The notes beneath the pieces were generated by a model. The model did not search any database, had not been told where the DNA came from, and saw only the letters and a program-made list of their open reading frames with translations. A stretch of DNA of 64,000 nucleotides from DATHRK01 sp035465395 (GTDB lineage: Bacteria > Gemmatimonadota > Gemmatimonadetes > Longimicrobiales > RSA9), in NCBI GenBank assembly GCA_035465395.1, contig DATHRK010000101.1, positions 124,001 through 188,000 of the forward strand, read 5' to 3'. Numbering within the stretch: the first letter of the stretch is position 1; each line of letters opens with the position of its first letter. Positions 8,203 to 19,300 of the stretch are shown in pieces. The position numbers and the translations under genes were made by a program.

Positions 8203-9437
8203 TCGTAGCGAAGCGCTTCCACGGGATCCATGCGCGACGCACGGAGCGCGGGCCACATCCCGAAGCCGACCCCCGAGATGGCCGAAGCCACCAGCGCCGC
8301 CACGATCGCGCCGGTGGGCACGTTCGCCTGGAGCGGGGTCAACGTCTCCGCCAGGAACGCCAATCCGCCGCCGACCGCCAAGCCCAGCCCGGCCCCAACA
8401 AGCGTCAAGGTCACGGCTTCGATCAGGAACTGGAAGAGGATCTCGCCGCGCGTCGCGCCGAGCGCCTTGCGCACCCCGATCTCCCGCGTCCGCTCGGTCA
8501 CCGAGATCATCATGATCGCCACGACGCCGATGCCGCCGACCATCAGCGCCACCGACGCGAGCCCGATGACGACGGTCATGAGCACGCCCGTCATCCGGTT
8601 GAAGGTCGCGGCCAGCTCCTCCTGACGAACGATCGCGAAGTTGTTTTCCTCTCCCGGTCGGAGCCCTCGCATGCGACGCAGGGCCACCGTCACCTGGTCC
8701 ATGGCCTCGTCCTGGGTCGCGTCGTCGTCGGTGACCGCCAGCAGAACGATGAAGTCCCGCGGGGCGTTCAGGTATTTCAGGCCTGCCGTGTAGGGGACGA
8801 CGGCCAGGTGCTTGATGATGTCGGCGAAGATGTTGCCTTCGATTTCGTACGTGCCCACGACCTGGAAGGGGACGCCGCGCATGCGAATCGTCTTGCCGAT
8901 CGGATCGCTGGCTCCGAACAGGTCGTCCGCCAGCGGCGTGGACAGCACCACCACCCGGCGGGCGCCGCGCACGTCGGCGGCGGTGAACGGCCCGCCCGCC
9001 ACGTAGTCCCCTTGCGAGTAGCGCTCCCACCCTTCGCTGTCCGAGCTGACCTGAACGTCCTCGAACTGCTGCGACCCATAGTCGATCGTCGCCTGGAGGT
9101 CCACGTCCACGATCAGCTCCGACAGCGCGTCCAGGCGCGCGAGCTGGCGCGCCTCCTCCACCCGGATGGGCGGATTGTCGCCCCAGGGGGGGCCGTCGAC
9201 GCCGCTGCTGAGCTGGACGCTGTTGAAGTTCCAGCGCGCGATCATGAAGTTGTTCGGCCCCGCCGCCTCGATGCCGCCCATCACGCCGGAGCGGACGCCC
9301 CCCATGATCGCGCTGATGGCCATCACCGTCGCCACGCCGATCACGACGCCGAGGATGGTCAGCGTCGAGCGGAATTTGTTGGCCCGGAGTTGATCGAACG
9401 CGAGCCGGACGCCCTCGCTGACCGTTCCCAACGCCAT
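8199..9437 (-). CDS. ABC transporter permease, MacB/FtsX type (second of two)
   Basis: A 412-aa inner-membrane subunit with the MacB layout: one N-terminal transmembrane helix (FRSTLTILGVVIGVATVMAI), a periplasmic MacB_PCD domain (about 45-270) and three C-terminal helices of the FtsX domain, including TREIGVRKALGATRGEILFQ. The C-terminus is RMDPVEALRYE, typical of the family. It has no fused ATPase, so it works with the ATPase at 10686-11471. Such complexes transmit conformational change across the periplasm to a TolC channel instead of moving substrate through the membrane. It shares a GTGA overlap with bshB1. Confidence 0.93.
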   Translation of the reverse strand: MALGTVSEGVRLAFDQLRANKFRSTLTILGVVIGVATVMAISAIMGGVRSGVMGGIEAAGPNNFMIARWNFNSVQLSSGVDGPPWGDNPPIRVEEARQLARLDALSELIVDVDLQATIDYGSQQFEDVQVSSDSEGWERYSQGDYVAGGPFTAADVRGARRVVVLSTPLADDLFGASDPIGKTIRMRGVPFQVVGTYEIEGNIFADIIKHLAVVPYTAGLKYLNAPRDFIVLLAVTDDDATQDEAMDQVTVALRRMRGLRPGEENNFAIVRQEELAATFNRMTGVLMTVVIGLASVALMVGGIGVVAIMMISVTERTREIGVRKALGATRGEILFQFLIEAVTLTLVGAGLGLAVGGGLAFLAETLTPLQANVPTGAIVAALVASAISGVGFGMWPALRASRMDPVEALRYE

Positions 9438-9447
9438 GCCGCTCCTC

Positions 9448-10685
9448 CTACTCTGCGCGGAGCGCGACGACGGGGTCCATGCTCGCCGCCTTCACCGCGG
9501 GATACAGGCCGGCCACCACGCCCACGCCGATACCCAGCAACGCGGCCCCGAACATCGCCACCGGCGCGATGGAAACGGGCAGGGGCGTGACGGCTCGCAC
9601 GACCTGCGCGCCCACCTGGCCGAACAGAATTCCGGCCGCAGCGCCCATCAACGACAGCGCCGCGGACTCCACCAGGACCTGCCGCACGACGTCGCGACGC
9701 CGGGCCCCGATCGCCTTGCGCACGCCGATCTCGCGCGTACGCTCGGTCACGCTCACAAGCATGATGTTCATGATCACCATCCCCCCGACGACCAGCGCGA
9801 TCCCCACGAGCACCGGGAACGTCGCGTAGAGGATGTTGCTGATTCGCGTCCAGAACGACATCGAGTCCTCTGCGGTCTCGAGCTCGAAGTCGTTCTGGTC
9901 GGTCGGCCGCAGCCCGCGGCGCTCGCGCATGATCGCTTCGAGCTCCCACATGGCCCGGCCCATCGCGACCTCGTCCTGCGTCTTGACGACGATCTCGTCC
10001 ACGATGCCGTGCGGGTTGACGAGTCGGGCCATCGGCGAGCGGGCGGGCGCGATGGCGCGGTTGTCCATCGAGATGCCCAGCAGGCTGCCCTGCTTCTGCA
10101 TCACGCCGATCACCCGGAAGGGGATCCCGCGGACCTTGATGGTCTTGCCGATGGGATCCCGGGATCCGAACAGCTCGTCGGACGCGTCCGCCCCGAGCAC
10201 CACGACGGCCGAGCCGACCCGGTTTTCCGCCTCGTTGAACGCCCGGCCCATCCCCAGATCCATGTTGCGGATGGCGAAGTACTCGGACGACGCCGCCGTC
10301 AGCCAGATGTTGCCGAGGTTCGTGCCGTCCGGCCCTTCCACCTCGCCGCCGTTGTGGCTCTCCACGCCGACGATGGCGGGCACCTCCAGTTGCGCCTTGA
10401 CCGCGTCCCCGTCCTCGAAGGTGAGGCGCGGCCGCCGCCGCCACTCGCGCCGGGTGGATTCGGACGGGCCGAACTGGACGGAGGGGATGCGGCGCACGGT
10501 CACCGTGTTGAGGCCGTAGATGCGGCGCCCGAAGTCCTCCTCCATGTAGCGGTTCAGTCCGCCCAGCACGCTCACGACCGTGACCAGGAACGTGGCGCCG
10601 ACGAACACCCCGAGGACCGCGAACGCCGACTTGAGCTTCTGGCTGCGGATCTGCGTGAACGCCAGGCGGAAGGCCTCCCGGTACT

Positions 10686-10689
<4 letters not shown>
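9448..10689 (-). CDS. ABC transporter permease, MacB/FtsX type (first of two)
   Basis: A 413-aa MacB-like permease, homologous in layout to its downstream neighbour and probably its partner as a heterodimer. It has an N-terminal helix (SAFAVLGVFVGATFLVTVVS), a periplasmic domain, and three C-terminal helices including REIGVRKAIGARRRDVVRQV, ending SMDPVVALRAE. It overlaps the ATPase gene by an ATGA at 10686-10689 and precedes the second permease by 10 bp. The substrate cannot be read from the sequence. Confidence 0.93.
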
Positions 10690-11471
<782 letters not shown>

Positions 11472-11501
11472 CGCTGCGTCCTCCGATTCTCGAACCGTGC
11501 T

Positions 11502-12812
11502 CTAGGAGTCCTCGCCCTCCTCGGCGCTCGCCGTCCGCCCCTCGCCGCCGAGACCCTCCAGCATCACCCTGACGGCATCGCCGTCCGAGAGGTTGCGGAT
11601 GGCCTGGTAGGGACCGGCGATCACCGAGTCTCCGGCTTCCAGCCCGTGCACGACCTCGAACTGGTCGGCGCCGGCGATGCCCACCGTCACGGGGACGAAC
11701 CGAGCCACTCCCTCGCGCACCACGAAGACGCCTTCGACTTCGTCTTCCTCGTCGAACTCGGCCGCTGCCGCCGCCGCCTCCGGGGACTCCTGCGGCAGCG
11801 CCTCCACGTCCTCGGCGTCCCTCACCGTCAGCGCGATGATGGGGATCGCGAGCACGCCGCTGCGCGTGTCCGTGACGACATCGGCCGTGGCCGAGAAGTC
11901 GGGCCGAAGCGTCGGCGGCGGCTCGTCGAGTCGGATCACCACCTGGAAATCCACCGCCTGCGCCTGGCCGCCGGTACGCGCGATCTGCTCCGGGGAGTTC
12001 AGCGCGCTGTGCGCGATCTCCGTCACGCGGCCGGTGAACGTTCTCCGCGGGAAGGCGTCGATCTCGACCGCCGCGCTGTCCCCGAGCGCGATCTGGGGAA
12101 GGTCCGTCTCATCGACCTTAACGACCGCTTCGATGACGTCCAGGTCGCTGATCGTTAAGAGCAGGCTGCCGGCGTTGTTCATCGTACCGACGATCGCCGT
12201 CTCGCCGATGTCCACGTTCAGGCGCGTCACGACGCCATCGATCGGCGATCGGATCACCGTCTTGGACAGCTGGTCCTGCGCCTCGCGCAGCGCCGCGTTG
12301 GCCTGCGCGACGCGGTACGTCGACGCCTCGTGCATGGCCGTCTGGACCTCGACCGCCGAGCGCGCTTCCTCCAGCGCCTGGGTGCTGATCAGGTTCGCGT
12401 CGCTCTCGGCGAGCCCCTCGTTGCGCTCGAGGACACGTTGCGCCTGCAGGAGATTCGCGCGCGCCTGCGCCTCGCCGGCGCGTGCCTCGCTCACCGCGGC
12501 CCGGGCTCGGGCCGTCGCGGCTTCGTACTGGCTGGGGTCGATGCGCAGCAGGAGCTGTCCGGAGGTCACCGCGTCGCCCTCCTGGACGTTCAGTTCGACG
12601 ACCCGGCCGATGATGTCCGACTGCACGTCGACCGACCGCGTCGGCCGGATCCAGCCGTTGCCGTTGACCACCGAGACGAGGTCGGCCTTCGCGACCTCCT
12701 CGACCCGCACGGGAGTGGCATCGCCGCCCCGCCGGGTTGCGCCCACCACGACGATGGCTCCCAGCACCACCACCGTGCCGACGCCCAGGCCGATCTTGGT
12801 CCCTCTCTTCAT
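11502..12812 (-). CDS. Periplasmic adaptor (HlyD/MacA membrane-fusion protein)
   Basis: A 436-aa adaptor joining the inner-membrane ABC complex to the outer-membrane channel. An N-terminal membrane anchor (GLGVGTVVVLGAIVVVGA) precedes a lipoyl half-motif (GRVVELNVQEGDAVTSGQLL), a long coiled-coil hairpin (about 75-190), a second half-motif (RSPIDGVVTRLNVDIGETA) and beta-barrel domains. An acidic insertion (about 340-365, EEDEVEG) and an acidic C-terminus are unusual but lie outside the core. It sits between tolC-like and ATPase genes in the order expected for a MacA-MacB-TolC system. Confidence 0.93.
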   Translation of the reverse strand: MKRGTKIGLGVGTVVVLGAIVVVGATRRGGDATPVRVEEVAKADLVSVVNGNGWIRPTRSVDVQSDIIGRVVELNVQEGDAVTSGQLLLRIDPSQYEAATARARAAVSEARAGEAQARANLLQAQRVLERNEGLAESDANLISTQALEEARSAVEVQTAMHEASTYRVAQANAALREAQDQLSKTVIRSPIDGVVTRLNVDIGETAIVGTMNNAGSLLLTISDLDVIEAVVKVDETDLPQIALGDSAAVEIDAFPRRTFTGRVTEIAHSALNSPEQIARTGGQAQAVDFQVVIRLDEPPPTLRPDFSATADVVTDTRSGVLAIPIIALTVRDAEDVEALPQESPEAAAAAAEFDEEDEVEGVFVVREGVARFVPVTVGIAGADQFEVVHGLEAGDSVIAGPYQAIRNLSDGDAVRVMLEGLGGEGRTASAEEGEDS

Positions 12813-12907
12813 GGTCGGGTCCCCCCGGATCTATCGTGCGCCGCTCCGCGGTGCGGTGCGGCCGCGTGTCAATGTAGCCGCCGCGTGATCGTCGCGCGGC
12901 GGCCGCG

Positions 12908-14410
12908 TCAGTTGGTCGGCGCGGCGAGCGGCCGGCCGACGGCGGCTTCCAGCGTCGCCAGCGAGGCGTGGAAGTCGTACAGCGCGTTCAGGTAGTTTCG
13001 ATCCGCCTGGGCGCGCAGGGTCTCGGCGTTCAGGAGGTCGACGAAGCTCGTCGCCCCGAGCCGGTAGCGCTCTCGTTCCAGCCGCAGCTGCTCGGCTGCC
13101 TGGTCGCGATTCTGCTCCTCGATGGCGACGATCCTGCGCGCCGTGAGGAGCCCCTCGTGCGCCGATACGATGTCGGTGCGGAGCTGGAGCTCCTGCGCGC
13201 GCACGCGGTTCTGCGCATCGCGCGCGTTCGCCTGGGCCTGCTCGACGCGCTGCTTCTGTGCGAAGCCCTGGAACAGGGGCAGGCTGACCTGGAATCGGGC
13301 CTCCAGCGGCTGGGACGTGTAATCGAACGGAAACACGTCGTTGGCCGAGCGGAGCGCCTGTTCATCCGAGGGCGTGAACGCGAGGCCGGTGCAGTCGAGC
13401 GGGAAGCCGTTCAGCGGGGCGGTGAGCCCGTCAGAGATGGCGTTGAACAGCAGGCAGCTCTCGCGGTTGTTGGCGGCGCTGTTGCGGGCGTCCGAAATGA
13501 GGGACGCAGGGTCCGTGGCCTCGCGCGCGAAGCCCGACCAGCGCAGGCTGAAGTCGAGCGACGGCAGGTACCCGCTCTGCGCCGACCGGAGCGTCTTGCG
13601 CGACGCGTCGTGCCTCGCGCGCACGGCGCGGAGGGAGGGGTTGCCGTCGGTCGCCCACGACACCAGCTGATCCGCCGTCCAGTCGGGATCGAACACGGCG
13701 AACGACGTCGTCAGCTCGGTGTCCAGATCCAGCTCGACGCCCAGCTGTTGGCCGAGCCGGAGCTTCTCGGTCTTCAGCAGGTTGGCGGCGCGCTCCACCT
13801 CGACTTCGGCGCGTCCGCGATCCACGTCCGCCTGCATCCGCTCCAGCGGGATCGCCGCCCCGACTTCCACGCGGGCATCGGCGAGAGCCAGGTTCTGCTC
13901 TGCCCGTGCCAGTTCCTGACGCGCCAGATCGAGCCCGTCGCGGGCCCGCAGAGCGGCGATGTATTGCTGGGCCACCGTAGCAACCAGCTGGAAGCGGGAT
14001 GCGTTGGTTTCCGCCGCCGTCGCGCGCTGGTTCGCGCGGGCCTCGCCGACCCCGTACAGCGTGGCGCCGCTGATGCCCATGCGCAGCGCCAGCGTGTAGT
14101 CGCTGATGAGGAAAGACGGCGTCTCGCCGAGGCTCACCCCGCCAACGCGGTTGTCCCCGGCGCCCTGATAGTTGAAGCCCGTGAACACGTCCGCGCGCGG
14201 CAGGAACGCCCCGTAGGCGGCGCGCACCCCCCAGGCGGCGGCGTTCTCGTTGTTGCGGACCGAGAGGTGATCGGGGTTGTTCAGGACCGCGATCGAGATC
14301 GCGCGGTCGAGGCTCAGGGTCTCTTCCGGTTGCTGCGCCCGCGCCTCGCCCGCGAAGAGGGCGAAGCACATCATCGCGGCCGCCCAACGGGGTGCGGCGG
14401 TGTCCGTCAC
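12908..14410 (-). CDS. TolC-like outer-membrane efflux channel
   Basis: A 500-aa outer-membrane factor with two OEP repeats. I chose GTG 14410 because it has AGGAG eight bases upstream and gives a clean signal peptide (AAAMMCFALFAGEARA, then QQPEE). The longer frame upstream is not family-like. The mature protein opens with ETLSLDRAISIAVLNNPDHL, the usual first helix, and contains long helices such as GLDLARQELARAEQNLALAD and the second-repeat copy near the end. A Cys-containing insertion about residues 305-365 is not usual. First gene of the exporter operon. Confidence 0.9.
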   Translation of the reverse strand: MTDTAAPRWAAAMMCFALFAGEARAQQPEETLSLDRAISIAVLNNPDHLSVRNNENAAAWGVRAAYGAFLPRADVFTGFNYQGAGDNRVGGVSLGETPSFLISDYTLALRMGISGATLYGVGEARANQRATAAETNASRFQLVATVAQQYIAALRARDGLDLARQELARAEQNLALADARVEVGAAIPLERMQADVDRGRAEVEVERAANLLKTEKLRLGQQLGVELDLDTELTTSFAVFDPDWTADQLVSWATDGNPSLRAVRARHDASRKTLRSAQSGYLPSLDFSLRWSGFAREATDPASLISDARNSAANNRESCLLFNAISDGLTAPLNGFPLDCTGLAFTPSDEQALRSANDVFPFDYTSQPLEARFQVSLPLFQGFAQKQRVEQAQANARDAQNRVRAQELQLRTDIVSAHEGLLTARRIVAIEEQNRDQAAEQLRLERERYRLGATSFVDLLNAETLRAQADRNYLNALYDFHASLATLEAAVGRPLAAPTN

Positions 14411-14580
14411 GGCGATGGCTCCTGACTGTCGGGGTATGCCGTGTCTGCTCGCGCTACCTGTACGCCCCGCGGGGCCCTCGGTTTCACCCCCGGCGCCGCC
14501 GGTGTGCCCCGCAAGACCCCTGCAAGCGCGAGGGTCGACCATGACTACGCGGGTCGGCGAAGGATCCTTCACGAAGGCGA

Positions 14581-14613
14581 GAGAGGCGCGGACCCCTTCG
14601 GCCCGCGCCTCTC
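14581..14613 (-). terminator. Stable hairpin downstream of the secreted-protein gene
   Basis: An 11-bp perfect stem (GAGAGGCGCGG at 14581-14591 with CCGCGCCTCTC at 14603-14613) and an 11-base loop lie in the 254-bp gap after the gene ending at 14665. A second hairpin (14627-14645, 7-bp stem) and a 12-bp palindrome GAAGGATCCTTC (14559-14570) flank it. No U-tract follows, so termination is only likely. Confidence 0.35.
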
Positions 14614-14664
14614 CGACGAAACCGGTGCGCCCGACCACCGGGCGCCAGGGCACGGGGCGACTTG

Positions 14665-15369
14665 CTAGGGAAGCTCGATCCTCACGGCCGCGAAGTTCTG
14701 ATCGGGTATCTCCACACGCAGGACCCTGCCCGCGGAGTCGACGTAGACGTGGCGCGTGGGCCCGTCGCTCATCTCCACGACCAGGTGCGTCGCGCTGACC
14801 GTGCGACCGCCCGCCTCGATGCTCGCGCTGCCGGCGTTGCGGACGCTGGCCGAGATCTGACGGCTGCGGCGGGGCACGATCACGGGCACGCGGAAATCGC
14901 CGGCGGCGCCGCTTGCGGTGAGGAAGTAGTGGTGGTGGGCGATCCCATCGTCCACGACGACGGCGCCTTCGCCCGCCAGGTACTCGCGCATCATCTCGCC
15001 CGCAGAGGACGTGATGCGGGCGCTGAATCGCCCGCCGGTCATGCGGCCGGTGATGCGCTCGCGGTCGTCGCCGCGGACCTCGAGCTGGTAGCTCGACGGC
15101 CGCAACGTGGGACCGTTCACCTGCAGGTTGGACGACACTTCGCCCGCGGCGCCCGCGTCGCTGCGCACCACGCGCCCCTGCGCGATGGTCACCGCCGCTT
15201 CGCCGTCGCCAGCGCGCCGGATGGAAAACGTCTCACGGCCAACCTCCCGTCCGCCCACGAGCAGACGGAAGGTGCCGTCGTCGATCTTGGTGTCCTGTGC
15301 GGATGCTGTCTCGGCGGACCAGACCAGGCCCGCAAACGCGAGCATCAGGACCAGGGTGCGTCGAGTCAT
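14665..15369 (-). CDS. Secreted protein of unknown function
   Basis: A 234-aa exported protein. The start ATG 15369 gives a standard signal peptide (MTRRTLVLMLAFAGLVWSAE, with cleavage after TASAQ). The longer in-frame upstream sequence is non-family. The mature region is beta-rich, starting DGTFRLLVGGREVGRETFSI and including RITGRMTGGRFSARI and a C-terminal VDSAGRVLRVEIPDQ. The overall pattern resembles periplasmic DUF3108/DUF6134-like beta proteins, but I cannot assign it. It lies 205 bp downstream of the creatininase-family gene on the same strand; that gap shows no clear promoter. Confidence 0.75.
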   Translation of the reverse strand: MTRRTLVLMLAFAGLVWSAETASAQDTKIDDGTFRLLVGGREVGRETFSIRRAGDGEAAVTIAQGRVVRSDAGAAGEVSSNLQVNGPTLRPSSYQLEVRGDDRERITGRMTGGRFSARITSSAGEMMREYLAGEGAVVVDDGIAHHHYFLTASGAAGDFRVPVIVPRRSRQISASVRNAGSASIEAGGRTVSATHLVVEMSDGPTRHVYVDSAGRVLRVEIPDQNFAAVRIELP

Positions 15370-15574
15370 CGATAGCTCCAGACCGTTGCGGGGTGTGTCG
15401 GCGTCCCGTCGACAGGGCATACCCTTCCCGGTGGGCAGTCGATCCCGCAAGAACGCAGCCCATCCGCTCTGCGGGAGCTGGAACTCGTTGCCCACGGCCC
15501 ATATGCGAGATTCGGCCGAATCGGAGGTCGGCGCGCCGAGCCCTGCCGCGGATGACCCCCCTGTCCTCTCCTTG

Positions 15575-16321
15575 TCACACGGCATCGGTCTCATCGTCCC
15601 CCCGGTCGAGGAACACCGCGCCCCGGATCGCCTCGAGGATCCTCTCGTAGATGCGCGCGCCCTTCTCCGCCGTCGCGGCCGTGGGCCGTCCCACCGACCC
15701 CGGCGATCCCGAGGGCGGGACCGTCAGCTCGCCGCTCAGGTAGGAGCGGAAGAGCTCCGCGGGGAGGTCGACGTCGCGCGCGCGCTCCAGACGGACGAGG
15801 TCCGGATAGAGGTGGAGCATGACCGACGTCTCGGCCTCCCCGCCGTGCAGCGGAACGCGCTGCTCCTCCAGCAAGTCGGCGAGGTCCACGTCCCAGACCT
15901 GCACGACGCGGAGGCGGGCGGATGCCGCGAACAGGGTGGCGAGCGCGTCCAGGTGGGGTTCGTGCCGGTGCGCGGTAATGAGGATAAATTCGCGGACGCC
16001 GTGGCCCTCCCAGTGCGCGAGCAGCTCGTTGAGCACGCGGTGCAGGGTCTTGCGGCGCATCGACGCGGTCCCGGCGAAGGCCCTCTCCGCGTCGACGTTG
16101 ACGCCGTAGGGAACCGACGGCGCGCGGAGCACGGAGAACTCTTCGGAGAGGTCGATGGCGGCGCTGCGAGCAATCAACACGTTCGTCCCGAGAGGCAGGT
16201 GCGGGCCGTGCTGCTCCAGCGCCCCGACCGGGAGGATGAGCCGCGGATCGTGCGCGATGTGCGCCGCCACGTCGGTCCAGCTCAGTTGATCCAGCGCGTA
16301 GGTACCCTCTCGGGGCGGCAT
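15575..16321 (-). CDS. Creatininase-family amidohydrolase with altered metal ligand
   Basis: A 248-aa protein from ATG 16321. Creatininase/MftE-type enzymes are metal-dependent amidohydrolases or peptidases. The family segment LPVGALEQHGPHLPLGT is clear (E36, H38), but the next residue, normally the bridging Asp, is Asn47 (codon 16181-16183, AAC). The later motif HGGEAETSVML supplies H159 and E162. The usual NGHGGN is replaced by AHRHEPH at 117-123. Ligand changes at two places suggest a changed metal site or loss of the classic activity. Upstream in-frame sequence is Arg/Pro-rich and excluded. It is divergent from the large histidine kinase, 77 bp away. Confidence 0.82.
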   Translation of the reverse strand: MPPREGTYALDQLSWTDVAAHIAHDPRLILPVGALEQHGPHLPLGTNVLIARSAAIDLSEEFSVLRAPSVPYGVNVDAERAFAGTASMRRKTLHRVLNELLAHWEGHGVREFILITAHRHEPHLDALATLFAASARLRVVQVWDVDLADLLEEQRVPLHGGEAETSVMLHLYPDLVRLERARDVDLPAELFRSYLSGELTVPPSGSPGSVGRPTAATAEKGARIYERILEAIRGAVFLDRGDDETDAV

Positions 16322-16398
16322 CAGATGTCGATCCACGCGTGCGTGCTCGAGCGGCCGCGGCTCCCTCCTTGCCGCGCCGGGAACGGGACCATCACTAG

Positions 16399-19300
16399 GT
16401 GGCCGGGCCGGTGAAGGCAATCGCCGGGGCGGCGTACACGGGGGCGCTCCTCCTCCTGATCGCGGTGCGGGCGCTCCAGCCGGGGGCGGCACTTGTCGGC
16501 GCCACCGTGGCCGGCCTCCTGGCGTTGCTGGCCTGGCGGCGGCGCAGCTGGCTGGGCGGGGCCGCCGCCCTCGTGCTGCTCGCCGGCTCCCTGACGGCCG
16601 CCGTGGCGACCGATCGCGTGGCATCCCTTGCCTCGCGCTGGTCCCGGATCGCGGAGCGCCAGGCCACGCTGGGCGTCGCCGCCCTGGAGGAGCACGTCGC
16701 GGCGTCCACCGAGCGCGCGTTCGCGGCCGCGCGGTCGGTCGCGGCCTCCCCCCGCGCGTCCGCGGGCCTGGCGAGCGGCGGCCGCGAGCAGCTCTTCGCG
16801 GCCCTGGCCGAAGCTCGCGCCGGGCGCGCCGACGCGCTGTTCGTCCTCGCCTCCGACGGCGAGTTGATCGCCTGGGCGGGCCGGCACCAGGGGTACCTGC
16901 CGGACTCCCTCCGGTCGGCGCCCGTGGGGCTGACGTTCGCCGAGGGGCGGCTGTTCGACTATCTGTACGCAGTCGTCGCCGGCCCCGACGGGTCAAGGGT
17001 TGTGGGCGCCGTGCTGCTGGAGGCCGACCCCGCGCTGGCGGAGCGCGCGCCGCCTTCGGTCGCGTCGGCGGTCGCGGCGTCCGCGGGTGCGCGGCCGCAT
17101 TTCGGCCCCGGCGCGGGCCCACCCGACGCCTCGTGGCGGCTCGTGCAGGACGGCGCCGAGATCGTGCACGCGGTGCTGGACGCCGGGCAGCCCGCCGCGT
17201 GGCGGGCCGCCGCGGTCGAGCGGACGCGCGCGATCGGCGTGACCCTCGCGGCGTTCGTGTTGCTCCTCGCCCTGGCCGCCTGGCTCGTCGAGGGAGCGGG
17301 CCGCTCGGGCGCGGCCCGATTCGCCCCGATCGCGGCGCTCGCGGTGGCGCTCGCGGTCGCCCCCCAACCCGGCGGAGACGGCGCTTCGCCCTTCCATCCC
17401 GCGATGTTTCTCCTGCCGCTCGGTGATGGCGTCACGCTGTGGGGACTGGCGGTGCTCGCGACGCCGTTCCTCGCGGCCGCGGCGCTCTGGGGCGGGTTCC
17501 CGCGCGGCCGCTGGGCGATCCCCGCGGCGGCCGTGGGGACGGGACTCGTCTTCTGGGCGGGCGTGTCGATTGTGGCCGCGTCGACCTCCGACGGGCTGTA
17601 CCGAGCCGGGGAGCCGCTGTGGTTCGGCCTCCAGGTGGCCGCTACCGCCATCCTCGGGGCCGCCGCCGCGGTACTCCTTCCGCGCGGCGAATCCGAGGAG
17701 CGGAAGCGCGGTGGCGGATGGCCCATCGCGGCGGGGCTGGCGCTGGCGGCGGCGCTGAGCATCGCGCTCGCGCTCCTGCGCGAGCCCTGGGAGGCGCCGC
17801 TCCCCGGCGCGGCGCTGGCGTGGGCCCTCCCGGCGGCGCTCGTCGCGGCGGGCTCGACGTCCCTGCGCGCGGGAGGGTTGCGCCGCTGGCTGGTCGGCGG
17901 CGCGTTGGCCGCGACCGCCCTGTTGCCGCAGCTGTCGGCCGGGTCTGCGGCGGCGCGCGTGAGGGCCGCCCAGGCGGACGTCGAGCGGCTGACGGCGGCG
18001 ACCGATCCCTTCCTGGAATTTCTGCTCAGACGATTCGTCGAGGAGGCGCGCACGAGGCATCGACGGGGGGAGGACGGCTCCGCTCTCCTCTATCGCTCGT
18101 GGGTGGGCAGCGGCCTGGCCGCTGAGGCGTACCCGGTCCGGCTGGCGCTCTGGGGGGGCGATGGCTCGGTCACGGAACGGCTGGACGTCACCGACTCACG
18201 CGGCGAAGGATCGGCCTCGGGCGCCGCGATCGCGTCGATCGTGGACGCGGTCCGGCAGGGCGGCCGTGCGATCGTCCGCCTGACGCCGTCGCCGGGTGTC
18301 AGGGGCGGCGCCGCTGCCCCGCTGGACTCGGCTCGGGTGGTATCGGCGGCGGTCCTGCCGAGGCGGTCGCTCGCGGCCCAGGGTCTGGCGGCGGCCACGC
18401 TGGCCGCGCGCCCGCCGCCGCCGGGCGCGCCGGTCCTCACGCTCACGGAGAGCACGTCGCGCCCCCCGATCCCGGATGCCGAGCCGCTGCGGTGGGCGAG
18501 GTCGACCGCCGGCGTTCGTGGGGAGGGAGACGTCCGGCTCGAGGACGGCGTGTACCACGCCCACGTGGAGCTCGCCATGGAGCCGGCGGTGGTGCGCATC
18601 GCCCGGGGCGCGCTGCTCGCGGCCGTCGACCTGCTCGTGCTGGCGCTGATCTGGGCCATCGCGCACGCGCTGGCCGGAGGCGGACCGCCGCCCCTGTCGC
18701 CGTGGGTGCCGGCCCTGGGCAGCTTCCGCATGCGCGTCACGCTCGCCCTGTTCCTGTTCTTCCTGGCGCCGGCGCTGGCGTTCGGCGCGGTGGCGTTCCG
18801 CGCCCTCGCCGGGACCGCCGAGCGCGAGGCGGAAGCCGCGGCGACCCGGACGAGCGCCCAGGCGGCCGAGATGCTGTCGGCGGCGGGCGGCAACCTGCAG
18901 ACCGTGGCCAGCCTGGTGGGCTTCGACGTGCTGTTCTACCAGAACGGCGAGCTGCTCACCTCCTCGCGGCCCGAGCTCGTCGACCTGGGGGTGCACGATG
19001 CCTGGCTGCCGCCCGGCGCCTTCCTCACGCTGCGCCAGCAGGAGGCGCTGGCCGTCGAGCGTCGACGCAACATTCTGGGTCGGCGCGCCGTCGCCGCGTA
19101 CCGGCGCCTGCCCTCGGGCACCGTCGGCGTGCTGGCGTTGCCAGGCGGCGCCGCCGCGACGCGACGCGCCGAGCTGACCGACATGCTGCTGTTCGCCGTG
19201 CTCCTCGGCGCGGTGCTGTCGCTCGCGCTGTCGCTCGCCGCGGGGCGCCTGCTGGCGCGGCCCATCGGCCTGCTCAGCCGCGCCGCGTCCGCGGTCGGCG

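Noticed and set aside
14559..14570. GAAGGATCCTTC palindrome as an operator
   Set aside because: A 12-bp palindrome next to several GC hairpins is weak evidence and has no second copy in the window.
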